A stretch of 64,000 nt of DNA from an uncultured Clostridia bacterium (GTDB lineage Bacteria; Bacillota; Clostridia; Christensenellales; UBA1242). Below the pieces are notes generated by a model. That model searched no databases, had not been told where the DNA came from, and was given only the letters and a program-made list of their open reading frames with translations. How positions within the stretch are numbered: position 1 is the first letter of the stretch; each line of letters starts with the position of its first letter. Positions 17,551-27,816 of the stretch are shown here, one piece after another. The translations under genes were made by a program, and so were the position numbers. Where the stretch lies: the NCBI GenBank assembly GCA_934754495.1, contig CAKVHW010000004.1:70943-134942 (forward strand), in the 5' to 3' direction.

Positions 17551-19863
17551 TTACATAAAATACCAGCTTAGTGTTTTGTCATCGCCTTCTAAAATTTTAT
17601 CATCAATAAGGCACTCAAAAATATTTTTTGTAAATATGCTGGTTTCGTTTGATTTTACTTCCACATCATTAACACCATTTCGCACTAGCACATAGAATGT
17701 GTACATTGAGTTTGGTGCAAAATTAGAATAATCAATAATCTGTTCGCCACTTTTATTTTCAATTGTAGATATTATGTGATTATTACAATACACATCGTAT
17801 ATCAAGTAATCTTTAGCCTCAACCTTAATTTTTGCGGTGTTTTCACTTTTGTCGTAGTAAACCGAATAATTGCATGTAATATTAGAAAATGTATCACTAT
17901 ATTCAGTTGGTTTAAATCGTTCGGCAAATATTTCTTCAATAGTATATCTATCTGGACATGTTTCGTCTGCTAATTTAATTGTGTGATTTTCACTTAAGTT
18001 TTTTTCATCAATTCTTAGAGTTACAACATTGTCTGGTCTCATAAAATCAGTAGGCTTTGTTGTGTTAATTTCACCTAGTACATTCTTTACCATATCAGTG
18101 CAATAAGTTCCGCCATTATTACTGCCTTCAAGGTTGTATTCTGGGTCAAAAGTATAATTGCCAAGCCAAATACCAATTGTGTCATTTGTGGTGAATGCTA
18201 TGCTGTACACGTCAGAATTTTGATTTGTTCCTTTAATGGCAACCGTACCTGTTTTGCCAGCAACCTGAAATGGCAAGTGACGAAGTCTACTACTTGTTCC
18301 GTAATACACACCATCTCTAAGTAGGTCAGTCATAAGGTAGGCGGTATCTTCACCCATAACATGTATTGGTTCTGGCTTATTTTCGTACACAACAACATTA
18401 GATGCGGTTGTTATTTTTTTTATAAACTTTGCTGGAACATAATTACCATTGTTTACAAATGGCGTATAACTATTCACAAGGTCTTTTAGGCTAACACCTT
18501 CATTAAATCCGCCAAGTGCTAAAGCATAGCCAGTGTCGTACTCATTAAAGGTTATTCCTGTTTTTTTCGCAAAATTTTTGCAACGTTCTATTCCCACATA
18601 ATCCATAACCTTTACTGCTGGAACATTAAGACTTTTTGCAACTGCATCTCTAACACTTACATAACCATAAAAGTGGTTGCCAACATTATTAGGACTGTAA
18701 CCATTATAATAAATTTTTTCATCTAAAATTTGGCTACAATTACTTATTTCGCCATATTCTAGAGCAGGTGCATATACTAAAATTGGCTTAATAGCACTGC
18801 CGGGTTGACGCTTAAAATTACTTAAATCATATTTGCTTTTGCCATACATTGCACTTACGCCAAATGTGTGGTTGTCTATTATTATTCCTAGGCTATCTGC
18901 AACATTTCCAAAAGTATTTTTGTGATAATAATTTTCGTCTTTTAATGTTTCAACAAGAGATTTTTGCTTTTCAGTATCAAGATATGTATATATTTTATAG
19001 TTGTTAAGAGTTATTTGTTGGAGTGACATGTTTAGTATTTTTTCTGCTTCTTTTTTTACATTTTCTAAATATATTCCATCATTATCATTGTTTATTTGAA
19101 TGTTTAATTCAATTGGTTTTTCACTATATTTTTTGTATTCTTCATCACTAATATAGCCATCATTAAATAGTGAATTTAGCACTAAATTACGTCTTTTTAG
19201 GCTACTTTCATAATCTTTTGTTGGGCTATAAATACTAGGCGCTTTAATTAGTCCAGCAAGGGTAGCACTTTCGATTAAATTAAGTTCTTTTGCAGGTTTA
19301 TTAAAATAGTGATTACTTGCCTCTTCAATACCATAACAGCCATCACCAAAATATATTACATTAAGGTATGTTTCTAGTATTTCGTCTTTTGTAAATGCTT
19401 TTTCAAGTTTTTTAGTAAGCACAATTTCTTTTACTTTGCGCTTTAAAGTTTTTTCATTAGATAGGTGAGTGTTTTTAATAAGTTGTTGGCTAATAGTTGA
19501 AGCACCTTCTTTAAAACTATGGCTTTTAATGTTGTTAAGCATTGCCTTAGCAATTCGCTTGTAATTAACACCATTATGCTTATAAAAATTTTTGTCTTCA
19601 ATACTTAAAAAACAATTAATTGTATCATCTTTAAGGTCGCCAAGTGGTACAATTTTTTTGCCATCTACAGACGTATTTTCCACAAGTTCACCATTATCAC
19701 TATACACATTTATTTGTTTGGTTGCTGATATTATTTTATTTTTATCAAAGGTTACATTCTTTGTTTCGTTCATAATATTTGTTATGAAAATCACCCCAAT
19801 AATTGCAACTATTATAGTCATAATAAAAAACACAATTAATGATATTTTCAAAACTTTTTTCAT
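17551..19863 (-). CDS. class A penicillin-binding protein (PBP1A-like)
   Basis: A bifunctional peptidoglycan synthase, membrane-anchored outside the cell. The 770-residue protein has an N-terminal signal-anchor (about 6-30). Its glycosyltransferase (GT51) domain shows the EDKNFYKHNG catalytic motif and GASTISQQL (about 65-130). The transpeptidase domain has the active-site serine in GSAIKP (about 356), an SLN motif (about 411) and KTGT (about 541). A beta-rich C-terminal extension resembling a fibronectin-type fold follows (last 110 residues). It is transcribed against recA, and the terminator between them is shared. Confidence 0.93.
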   Translation of the reverse strand: MKKVLKISLIVFFIMTIIVAIIGVIFITNIMNETKNVTFDKNKIISATKQINVYSDNGELVENTSVDGKKIVPLGDLKDDTINCFLSIEDKNFYKHNGVNYKRIAKAMLNNIKSHSFKEGASTISQQLIKNTHLSNEKTLKRKVKEIVLTKKLEKAFTKDEILETYLNVIYFGDGCYGIEEASNHYFNKPAKELNLIESATLAGLIKAPSIYSPTKDYESSLKRRNLVLNSLFNDGYISDEEYKKYSEKPIELNIQINNDNDGIYLENVKKEAEKILNMSLQQITLNNYKIYTYLDTEKQKSLVETLKDENYYHKNTFGNVADSLGIIIDNHTFGVSAMYGKSKYDLSNFKRQPGSAIKPILVYAPALEYGEISNCSQILDEKIYYNGYSPNNVGNHFYGYVSVRDAVAKSLNVPAVKVMDYVGIERCKNFAKKTGITFNEYDTGYALALGGFNEGVSLKDLVNSYTPFVNNGNYVPAKFIKKITTASNVVVYENKPEPIHVMGEDTAYLMTDLLRDGVYYGTSSRLRHLPFQVAGKTGTVAIKGTNQNSDVYSIAFTTNDTIGIWLGNYTFDPEYNLEGSNNGGTYCTDMVKNVLGEINTTKPTDFMRPDNVVTLRIDEKNLSENHTIKLADETCPDRYTIEEIFAERFKPTEYSDTFSNITCNYSVYYDKSENTAKIKVEAKDYLIYDVYCNNHIISTIENKSGEQIIDYSNFAPNSMYTFYVLVRNGVNDVEVKSNETSIFTKNIFECLIDDKILEGDDKTLSWYFM

Positions 19864-19932
19864 TTGTTTTTCCTTATTTTTAAATATATTTTATTATTAA
19901 TATATAGTATTTATAAAAAATATATTTTTATG

Positions 19933-19961
19933 TTGAAAAATAGTAGAAAATTTAGTATAAT
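19933..19961 (+). promoter_or_regulatory. promoter of the miaB-mutS-mutL-miaA group
   Basis: TTGAAA (19933-19938) and TATAAT (19956-19961) are 17 nt apart, 28 nt before the miaB start. Confidence 0.65.
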
Positions 19962-19988
19962 AAAGTGATTTATTTTAGGGGAATTATA

Positions 19989-21308
19989 ATGACAGAAAAA
20001 AAGTATTTTATTAAAACATATGGTTGTCAAATGAACGTGCACGAAAGTGAAAAACTTGCAGGTATGCTTGTTTCACTCGGCTACAATGAAACCGATAAAA
20101 TGGACGATGCCGATATTATCGTTTTTAACACATGCTGTATTCGTGACGGCTGTGAACAAAAAGTGTTTGGCAATCTTGGTAATTTAAAGAGATTAAAGAA
20201 ACAAAAACCTGACCTTATTACCGCAATTTGTGGTTGTTTGACACAAGCCGATGGTAGAAAAGATATTATAAGAAAACGTTTTCCTTATGTAAATATAGTT
20301 TTTGGCACTCACAACCTTAACGAGTTTAAAAACTATATTTTGGCTTACAATAAATCTCACCAAAATATTTACGAAGTTTGGGACACCGAACACGAAATTA
20401 ACGAAGATGTTGACATGTTTAGAACAAGCAACAACAATGCATGGGTTAACATTATGTATGGTTGTAACAACTTTTGCACTTACTGCATTGTTCCTTATGT
20501 AAGAGGTAGAGAACGTAGTCGTATGCCAGAGGATATTGTGGCAGAAGTAAAAGACCTAGTAAAAAATGGTTATAAATACATAACACTTCTTGGTCAAAAT
20601 GTTAATAGCTATGGCAACGACCTTAATGACCCAAATATTACATTTGCCAACCTACTAATAAAACTTTCCGAACTAGATGGTGATTTTAAAATAAGATTTA
20701 TGACATCTCACCCTAAGGACCTAAATGACGATGTTATTAATGCAATTGCAACTCACGATAAACTTGCTAAATACATTCATCTACCAGTTCAATCAGGTAG
20801 CAACAGAATTTTAAAACTCATGAACAGAAAGTATACAATTGAGCATTATATGACACTTATTGAAAAGATTCGTAAAGCAATGCCAACTTGTTATATTTCA
20901 ACCGATATTATCGTAGGTTTTCCAGACGAAACAGAACAAGATTTTCTAGACACTTACAATCTTATTGAAACCGTAAGATACGATGGTGTATTTGCATTTA
21001 TGTTTTCACCACGTACTGGCACGGTGGCAGAAAAAATGGAAAATCAAATTGACGAAAAGATTAAAAACGAACGTGTTAATAGATTATTAAAACTTTCTAA
21101 AGCAATAACCAAAGAAAAAACAAAAGAATGCTTAAACAATATTTATGATGTGTTGGTAGAAAAAATTGAAGACAATGTGGCTCACTCAGTAAATGATAGT
21201 GGTCGTTCAATTTTAATTGAGAATGCAGACCAGCTTGAAGTAAACAAATTTTATAAAGTTAAAGTTGTTAGGGTGTCAAACAACACATTATATGCTTCAA
21301 TCATCTAG
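19989..21308 (+). CDS. miaB: tRNA-2-methylthio-N6-dimethylallyladenosine synthase MiaB
   Basis: MiaB adds a methylthio group to isopentenyl-A37 of tRNAs, the step after MiaA, which is encoded downstream in the same gene group. The protein (439 residues) has the N-terminal UPF0004 domain with KTYGCQMN and FNTCC, the radical-SAM cluster CNNFCTYC (about 157-164), the YVRGRERSR motif and a C-terminal TRAM domain. I use ATG 19989 because AGGGG at 19977-19981 is spaced 7 nt from it; an upstream in-frame GTG at 19965 would place that ribosome binding site inside the gene. Confidence 0.95.
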   Translation: MTEKKYFIKTYGCQMNVHESEKLAGMLVSLGYNETDKMDDADIIVFNTCCIRDGCEQKVFGNLGNLKRLKKQKPDLITAICGCLTQADGRKDIIRKRFPYVNIVFGTHNLNEFKNYILAYNKSHQNIYEVWDTEHEINEDVDMFRTSNNNAWVNIMYGCNNFCTYCIVPYVRGRERSRMPEDIVAEVKDLVKNGYKYITLLGQNVNSYGNDLNDPNITFANLLIKLSELDGDFKIRFMTSHPKDLNDDVINAIATHDKLAKYIHLPVQSGSNRILKLMNRKYTIEHYMTLIEKIRKAMPTCYISTDIIVGFPDETEQDFLDTYNLIETVRYDGVFAFMFSPRTGTVAEKMENQIDEKIKNERVNRLLKLSKAITKEKTKECLNNIYDVLVEKIEDNVAHSVNDSGRSILIENADQLEVNKFYKVKVVRVSNNTLYASII

Positions 21309-21378
21309 TTGAATGGTTTTAACAAACCAATCAAAGTATTTTAAGATTTGTTAAATAAAAACAAAGGAAATAGTTAAT

Positions 21379-23970
21379 ATGAAAAAAGAAATTTCACCAA
21401 TGATGCAACATTATCTTAATATAAAAGAAAAACACAAAGACTCAGTTTTGTTTTATCGTCTTGGTGACTTTTATGAAATGTTTTTTGAAGATGCCGAACT
21501 TTGTAGCAGGGTACTTGACCTAACCCTTACTGGTAAAGACTGTGGATTAGACAAACGTGCCCCAATGTGCGGTATACCATATCATGCAGCAGATGGCTAC
21601 ATTGCAAAACTTATTTCAAACGGCTATAAAGTAGCAATTTGTGAACAACTTACAGACCCTAAACCTGGCAAACTTGTAGAACGTGACGTTGTTAGAATTA
21701 TTACTCCTGGTACAGTCATTGATTCCGACATGATGGAAGGAGCTCAAAACAACTACCTAGCAAGTATATTTAAAGACAAACAAAACATTGGGTTAAGTTA
21801 TACTGATATCTCAACTGGCGAAATGTATTTGTCAGAGTTTGTGGGAGATGTTTCACTAAGCGAATTAAATGATGCACTTGTAAGAATAAAACCAAGCGAG
21901 ATTATTTGTAATGCTGAAATGGGTAAATATGCTGGTGATTTATCATGTGTAAAGGGGAAATACATCCCAGACTTTCAAGTTTACGATGAATCACATTTTG
22001 AGTTTAAAAAGAGCGAACAACAATTAAAAAACCAACTTCATGCTGATTCATTAAAACCATACAACTGTGCAACACGTACATTTGCTATTCAAAGCACAGG
22101 CGGTTTACTAGATTACATATTCGAAACACAAAAGCGAACACTAACTCACCTTAACACACTTCATTACATTATAAACAATAAGTTTATGCAGATTGATGCA
22201 AATACACGTCGTAACCTAGAACTTACCGAAACAATGAAAGACCGTAAAAAACGTGGTTCGGTGTTATGGCTTTTGAATAAGGCCGAAACTCGTATGGGAA
22301 TGCGTACTATAGAGAGTTTTATCTCACAACCACTATACGATGAAAAAGAAATAAATTACCGACTAAAAGGTGTTGAAGAACTTGTAAAAAATGTATATGC
22401 AAGAGAAACACTTAAAGAACAACTTCGCTCAATTTATGACTTTGAGAGAATTTGTGGCAAATTAAGTTATGGCAACATCAATGCAAAAGACTGTCTTAAT
22501 CTTAAAAACTCATTAGTTGTTTTACCACAAATTAAACAAATACTTAGTAAGTTTTCATCACCAATACTTGTAGACATTAATAACAACATTAAGGAAGAAG
22601 CCAAAATATCGGACATGTTAGAAAGGGCAATAGACCCAGAATGTGCCACAAACATGAAAGATGGCAAGTTTATTAGAGCGGGCTATAATAGTGAACTTGA
22701 CGAACTAAATGCACTAGCAACTAATAGCCGTGATGTAATAATCCAATTAGAACAACACGAACGCAACTCAACGGGAATTAAAAACCTTAAAATTGGCTAC
22801 AACAAAGTATTTGGTTATTATATTGAAGTACCTAATTCACAATCAGAATTAGTTCCTTACAATTATATTAGAAAACAAACCACAACTAATGCAGAAAGAT
22901 ATATAACAGAAGAACTTAAAAATCTTGAAACAAAACTCCTTAATGCCAACGACCAAAAACTAGAACTTGAATTTAAGTTGTTTGAAGAGATTAAAACAAA
23001 ATTATTAGAGCACCTATTTGATATGCAAACATCTGCAAGAGCAGTAGGGCTACTAGATGCAATACTTTCGTTTGCTACGGTGGCAGTTGATAACAACTAT
23101 GTAAAACCAATAATAGACAAAACAAGTAGTGTTATTGAAATTATTGGTGGAAGACACCCAATTGTAGAAGCATTAAACAAGCAAGAAGACTTTGTGCCAA
23201 ACGATACACTTCTTAATAATACCGATTGTCGCACAATGATAATTACCGGCCCAAACATGGCAGGGAAAAGCACATATATGCGTCAAGTTGCATTAATTAC
23301 ACTTATGGCACACATTGGTTCATTCGTGCCTGCTAAATCGGCTAAAATTGGGTTAACCGACCGTATTTTCACCCGTGTTGGTGCAAGTGACGACCTTTCA
23401 TTTGGACAAAGTACATTCATGGTTGAAATGTCCGAAGTTAGCAATATTTTAAGGAACGCAACCAACAATAGCCTTATTATTCTAGATGAAGTAGGCCGTG
23501 GAACAAGCACTTTTGACGGACTAAGTATTGCTTGGAGCGTTATGGAATATGTTTCTACACACCTTAATGCAAAAACTCTTTTTGCCACACACTATCACGA
23601 ACTTACCGAACTCGAAGGTATTTTGGAAGGTGTTAAAAACTATCGTGTTAGTGTTAAGGAATACAATAATTCGGTTATTTTTCTACGTAAAATTGTAAGA
23701 GGTGGAACAAATAAAAGCTTTGGTATTGAAGTTGCAAGTTTAGCTGGTCTTCCAGAACAAGTAGTATCTAGAGCAAGAGAAATTTTAAGCAAACTTGAAG
23801 AAAGCGAACAGAATAAAAAAGTTGACCTTGTAAACCCAACCGAATCTAAAAAACAGACAAAAAACTTAAGTACAATTGTGCAAATTCTATCAGATTTAGA
23901 CCTAAATACACTTACTCCTTTAAATGCATTTGATATTTTAGTACAACTTAAAAATGAAATTAAGGATTAA
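21379..23970 (+). CDS. mutS: DNA mismatch repair protein MutS
   Basis: MutS recognises base mismatches and small loops and recruits MutL. The 863-residue protein has the N-terminal mismatch-binding domain with the Phe-x-Glu type motif in GDFYEMF (about 31-37), the connector, lever and clamp regions, and an ABC-type ATPase with Walker A GPNMAGKST (about 624), the STFMVEMSE signature and LDEVGRGTST. The length and domain set match MutS1. It starts 70 nt after miaB with an AAAGGAA site and ends 2 nt before mutL. Confidence 0.97.
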   Translation: MKKEISPMMQHYLNIKEKHKDSVLFYRLGDFYEMFFEDAELCSRVLDLTLTGKDCGLDKRAPMCGIPYHAADGYIAKLISNGYKVAICEQLTDPKPGKLVERDVVRIITPGTVIDSDMMEGAQNNYLASIFKDKQNIGLSYTDISTGEMYLSEFVGDVSLSELNDALVRIKPSEIICNAEMGKYAGDLSCVKGKYIPDFQVYDESHFEFKKSEQQLKNQLHADSLKPYNCATRTFAIQSTGGLLDYIFETQKRTLTHLNTLHYIINNKFMQIDANTRRNLELTETMKDRKKRGSVLWLLNKAETRMGMRTIESFISQPLYDEKEINYRLKGVEELVKNVYARETLKEQLRSIYDFERICGKLSYGNINAKDCLNLKNSLVVLPQIKQILSKFSSPILVDINNNIKEEAKISDMLERAIDPECATNMKDGKFIRAGYNSELDELNALATNSRDVIIQLEQHERNSTGIKNLKIGYNKVFGYYIEVPNSQSELVPYNYIRKQTTTNAERYITEELKNLETKLLNANDQKLELEFKLFEEIKTKLLEHLFDMQTSARAVGLLDAILSFATVAVDNNYVKPIIDKTSSVIEIIGGRHPIVEALNKQEDFVPNDTLLNNTDCRTMIITGPNMAGKSTYMRQVALITLMAHIGSFVPAKSAKIGLTDRIFTRVGASDDLSFGQSTFMVEMSEVSNILRNATNNSLIILDEVGRGTSTFDGLSIAWSVMEYVSTHLNAKTLFATHYHELTELEGILEGVKNYRVSVKEYNNSVIFLRKIVRGGTNKSFGIEVASLAGLPEQVVSRAREILSKLEESEQNKKVDLVNPTESKKQTKNLSTIVQILSDLDLNTLTPLNAFDILVQLKNEIKD

Positions 23971-23972
23971 TT

Positions 23973-25934
23973 ATGAGTAAAATTAATGTTTTAGATAAAT
24001 CAATATTTAATCTTATCGCTGCTGGTGAAGTTGTTGAAAAACCCGCAAGCGTTGTTAAGGAACTTGTTGAAAACTCAATTGATGCAGGTGCCACACAAAT
24101 TAATATTGAAATAGTTAATGGCGGAATAACAAAAATAAGGGTTACCGATAATGGTTGTGGTATTGAAAAAGATGACCTAACAAAGGCTTTTTTACCACAC
24201 GCAACAAGCAAAGTCAAAACAGCCGATGACCTAGGTAGAATTGGCACTCTTGGTTTTAGGGGAGAAGCACTTAGTTCTATTGCCGCTGTTTCTAAAATTA
24301 CTATGCTTTCAAAAACCGCTGATAGTGATGGCAATAAAATTGTTATTGAAGGTGGCGAAGTTAAAAGCATTTCGCCTATTGGTTGTGTTGACGGCACAAG
24401 CATTTCTGTAGAACAATTATTTTACAATATTCCTGCACGTGCAAAATATTTAAGAAAAGAACGTCAAGAAGAAGGCGACATAACCAACTATGTTGCTAGA
24501 TTAATTTTATCTAATCCTAATGTTGCTATTAAATACATTGCTAATGATAAGGTTGTTTATCAATCTACTGGCAATGGACTATATGATGCAATGTATGCCA
24601 TTTATGGTAAAAGCATTGTTGAAAATGTGACCGATTTTGAATATAAAGACGACACATATCATGTGTACGGTTATATTGGTAACCCAACTTTTTCAAAGCC
24701 AAACAGAACATACCAAACACTTGTTGTTAATGGAAGGTATGTAATTAGCCAATCACTTTCGGTTGCTATTTACAAGGCATATGAAAACTTTATTATGAAG
24801 GGCACATTCCCATTCTTTGTGCTTAATATTGATGTTGCACTAGATAAAGTTGATGTAAATGTTCATCCAAATAAGCTTGAAGTAAAATTCGAAGACAACA
24901 ATCATATTTTTGGAATTTTATACTCAGCAATCTCAACAAAACTTTATGATATTCATGCAATTAACACCATAGGTTATAGCGAAAATCAAGAGGCAAAATC
25001 AGAACCAACTGTTAATATGGTTAAACCTATTTCTGAAAACGAAGGAAGTTCTTTTAAATCTAATTTTGTTGATAAAGTAAACGAAGAGCATACTTACACA
25101 CCAATTAAGGAAACTGTCATTGAAAAACAACCTAAAGTTGAAAGTGAAGTAAACGACACACCTAAAGAAGTTACCCTTGAAAAAGATGACTTATTTAATG
25201 AAAACTTCAAAACAATAAGTGATTTACTTGTAAGCAAAGATAGCGCTACTAAAGTTGCAAACAACGACCTTGCATACACACTTGCCGAACAACTTACAAT
25301 GAAACAAAAAGAAGTTATGCCAAAGGTTGAAAACGCACCAGAACTTTCGCTTGACATTGACACCTATAAAATTGTTGGCACACTATTTAATACTTACATC
25401 ATTGTAGAACAAAAAGAAACCATGTTTTTAATTGACCAACATGCAGCACATGAAAGATTACTTTTTGATAAATTTAAAGCAGAGTACGAAAGGTCTATAA
25501 TCTCGTCACAACCACTTTTAATTCCACATTTACTTGAAGTAAATAATCAAGAAGCAGAATTTTTAAACGAAAATATAGGCGAGTTAAAACAATTGGGCTT
25601 TGACCTAGAACCTTTTGGAAGCAATACTTACAAGGTTAACTCTGTTCCAAATACTCTTAAAAATATTAATATTCAAGCATTTTTTAATGAGGTTTTGAGC
25701 GGCGTAAACAATCGTTTTGTAATGAAAAAAACCGATATTATGCACGACTATCTTGCTAAAAGTGCTTGCCGTGCCGCTGTTAAGGCTAATGACATTTTGT
25801 GTGACGAAGAAATCAAAGTTTTGCTTACAAATATAAGCAATAAAGACCAAGTTTTACTTTGCCCACATGGCAGACCAATAATACTAAAAATCACCAAAAA
25901 CGACATTGAAAAATGGTTTAAAAGGTTAGTGTAA
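23973..25934 (+). CDS. mutL: DNA mismatch repair protein MutL
   Basis: MutL couples mismatch recognition by MutS to strand removal. The 653-residue protein has a GHKL ATPase N-terminus with ENSIDAGA, DNGCGI, HATSK and GFRGEALSSI, a transducer domain, an acidic variable linker (about 340-450) and a C-terminal dimerisation domain. The C-terminal domain contains DQHAAHERLLF (about 487), the endonuclease metal motif type DQHAxxER, and CPHGRP near the end. An intrinsic endonuclease is therefore likely, as expected for a bacterium without MutH. Confidence 0.96.
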   Translation: MSKINVLDKSIFNLIAAGEVVEKPASVVKELVENSIDAGATQINIEIVNGGITKIRVTDNGCGIEKDDLTKAFLPHATSKVKTADDLGRIGTLGFRGEALSSIAAVSKITMLSKTADSDGNKIVIEGGEVKSISPIGCVDGTSISVEQLFYNIPARAKYLRKERQEEGDITNYVARLILSNPNVAIKYIANDKVVYQSTGNGLYDAMYAIYGKSIVENVTDFEYKDDTYHVYGYIGNPTFSKPNRTYQTLVVNGRYVISQSLSVAIYKAYENFIMKGTFPFFVLNIDVALDKVDVNVHPNKLEVKFEDNNHIFGILYSAISTKLYDIHAINTIGYSENQEAKSEPTVNMVKPISENEGSSFKSNFVDKVNEEHTYTPIKETVIEKQPKVESEVNDTPKEVTLEKDDLFNENFKTISDLLVSKDSATKVANNDLAYTLAEQLTMKQKEVMPKVENAPELSLDIDTYKIVGTLFNTYIIVEQKETMFLIDQHAAHERLLFDKFKAEYERSIISSQPLLIPHLLEVNNQEAEFLNENIGELKQLGFDLEPFGSNTYKVNSVPNTLKNINIQAFFNEVLSGVNNRFVMKKTDIMHDYLAKSACRAAVKANDILCDEEIKVLLTNISNKDQVLLCPHGRPIILKITKNDIEKWFKRLV

Positions 25935-25935
25935 T

Positions 25936-26850
25936 ATGGCATACGATTGTATTATTATTGTAGGGCCAACAGCATCTGGTAAAACAAAATTATCTGTTGA
26001 ATTAGCAAAACTTTTAAACACTGAGATTATAAGTGCCGATAGCCAACAATTTATTAAAGGGCTTGATATAGGCACAGCCAAAGTAACACCTGATGAAATG
26101 TGTGGAATTAAACACCACATGATAGATATAATTGATGTTGGTCAAGATTACACCGTTTCAGAATATAGAGACGAAACATTAAAGTTGATTAACAACCTAA
26201 AAACTCAAGGTAAGATTCCAGTAATTGTTGGCGGAACAGGATTGTATGTAAACTCGCTTATTTACAATTATTCATTTGGAAATGCTGACAAGGATCAATC
26301 AATTAGAGATTATTATTTTGATCTTTACAAAAAAAATGGTGCAGAGTATATACACAATATTCTTAAAAACCTTGACCCAAAATCTGCAAATGAAATACAC
26401 CCCAACAATGTTAAAAGAGTTGTTAGGGCAATTGAAATAGCTAGGACATCCGACACTAAAAAATCAGAACAAGTTTTGGAAAAAAATAACGACATTAACC
26501 CATTAATTGTTGGGCTTAATCCACCTAGACCAGTATTATTTAATAATATTGATAAACGTGTTGATATTATGATGGAACAAGGTTTAAAAAAGGAAACAGA
26601 CAAGTTATTTGAACAAGGCTACTACACAAATAAAAATGTTACACTTCCAATTGGCTATAGTGAATGGAATATGTATTACATTCAAAAAATGCCAATAATG
26701 AGTGTTGTCGAGCAAATTAAACTTGATACAAGGCACTATGCAAAACGTCAAATGACATGGTTTAAAAAACTAGACAATGTAGTGTGGTTTAACCCTGTAG
26801 AAACATCAATTTCTGATATTTTGAATAGTATTATGCAAATGCTTAAATAA
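25936..26850 (+). CDS. miaA: tRNA dimethylallyltransferase MiaA
   Basis: MiaA transfers a dimethylallyl group to A37 of tRNAs that read codons starting with U, which MiaB then methylthiolates. The 304-residue protein begins with a P-loop GPTASGKT, followed by SADSQQ, the GTAKVT region, VGGTGLY and, near the end, RHYAKRQMTWF. It starts one base after the mutL stop. mutS-mutL-miaA is a common order. A terminator follows. Confidence 0.96.
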   Translation: MAYDCIIIVGPTASGKTKLSVELAKLLNTEIISADSQQFIKGLDIGTAKVTPDEMCGIKHHMIDIIDVGQDYTVSEYRDETLKLINNLKTQGKIPVIVGGTGLYVNSLIYNYSFGNADKDQSIRDYYFDLYKKNGAEYIHNILKNLDPKSANEIHPNNVKRVVRAIEIARTSDTKKSEQVLEKNNDINPLIVGLNPPRPVLFNNIDKRVDIMMEQGLKKETDKLFEQGYYTNKNVTLPIGYSEWNMYYIQKMPIMSVVEQIKLDTRHYAKRQMTWFKKLDNVVWFNPVETSISDILNSIMQMLK

Positions 26851-26884
26851 TCATTAATACTATTTAGTATTATAATAAAAAAAT

Positions 26885-26916
26885 AAAAACACCATTAACT
26901 AAAATGGTGTTTTTTT
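26885..26916. terminator. bidirectional terminator between miaA and lexA
   Basis: AAAAACACCATT (26885-26896) pairs with AATGGTGTTTTT (26903-26914), with a T-run after it and A's before it. The two genes converge here. Confidence 0.85.
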
Positions 26917-26941
26917 ATATAATGTAGTATTATCTTAAAAA

Positions 26942-27574
26942 TTAAAATTTTCTAACAAGTCCAATAACCTTACCTAGTATCTGAACTTCGTCTACAATAA
27001 TAGGTGACATTGTGTCATTTTCAGGTTGCAATCTATAATGACCGTTTTCTTTATAAAATCTTTTTACCGTGGCTGAGCCATCAATTAATGCAGCTACAAT
27101 TTCACCATTATCGGCATAAGATTGCTGTCTTACAATAATTTGGTCACCATTAAATATTCCGGCATTAATCATACTTTCACCTTTAACCGTTAGCATAAAT
27201 AATCCATCTCCACGGAATAGATTAGGTGATACCATAAAATATTCTTCACAATTTTCAACCGCTAAAATAGGCTCACCAGCGGTAATTACACCAAGCATAG
27301 GAATTGCTGTAAGCCCATTAGAATTATCTGTGCTAACAACCTTGGAAAATCCTGAAACAACATCTTTAGAAACAACTTCTAAAGCACGATTTTTATTAGG
27401 ATTTTTTCTAATAAAACCATCTTCTTCAAGCTTTGAAAGGTGATAAGCAATAGTGCTAGTGCTATTAACTTTTACTGCACGACACATTTCTCTTACTGTA
27501 GGAGGGTAACCATTATCATCTACATACTTTTTTATAAACTCTAAAAGTTGTTGTTGTTTATCTAATTTTTTCAT
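26942..27574 (-). CDS. lexA: LexA repressor
   Basis: LexA represses the SOS genes and cuts itself when RecA filaments form. The 210-residue protein has an N-terminal winged helix with the PPTVREMCRAV recognition region and an S24-peptidase C-terminal domain. The Ala-Gly cleavage site is in VITAGEP (about 96), the nucleophile Ser in VKGESM (about 133) and the Lys in ATVKRF (about 170). I choose ATG at 27574, which lies 7 nt after AAGGA. A TTG six bases upstream touches that site. A LexA box precedes the gene, indicating autoregulation. Confidence 0.95.
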   Translation of the reverse strand: MKKLDKQQQLLEFIKKYVDDNGYPPTVREMCRAVKVNSTSTIAYHLSKLEEDGFIRKNPNKNRALEVVSKDVVSGFSKVVSTDNSNGLTAIPMLGVITAGEPILAVENCEEYFMVSPNLFRGDGLFMLTVKGESMINAGIFNGDQIIVRQQSYADNGEIVAALIDGSATVKRFYKENGHYRLQPENDTMSPIIVDEVQILGKVIGLVRKF

Positions 27575-27634
27575 ACACAATTCCTTGTTTGTAAATTCTT
27601 ATATAAGAATAATACCATATGATAAATCCATTGT

Positions 27635-27648
27635 CAAACATTTGTTCT
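27635..27648 (-). promoter_or_regulatory. LexA-binding (SOS) box of lexA
   Basis: On the minus strand the site reads AGAACAAATGTTTG, one mismatch per half from CGAACnnnnGTTCG. It lies about 60 nt before the lexA start. Confidence 0.6.
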
Positions 27649-27658
27649 AAGTTTTTAT

Positions 27659-27698
27659 AAAAAAATCGAACATATATTTTAGTAAAAATATGTCCGAT
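27659..27698 (-). terminator. terminator between the recombinase gene and lexA
   Basis: On the minus strand ATCGGACATAT pairs with ATATGTTCGAT, followed by a run of T's (A's at 27659-27664). It separates the upstream recombinase transcript from lexA. The arm CGAACATAT also resembles half of a LexA box, which may be chance. A second weak inverted repeat (AACAATAT/ATATTGTT) lies at about 27710-27740. Confidence 0.7.
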
Positions 27699-27816
27699 TA
27701 GTTAGTTAATAACAATATGAATTAAAAATATAATATTGTTATTTTATATATACTAATTAAATTTTTGTTACAATAATACCATTTTAAATCAATAAAAGGC
27801 GATTTAAGCATGTGTT

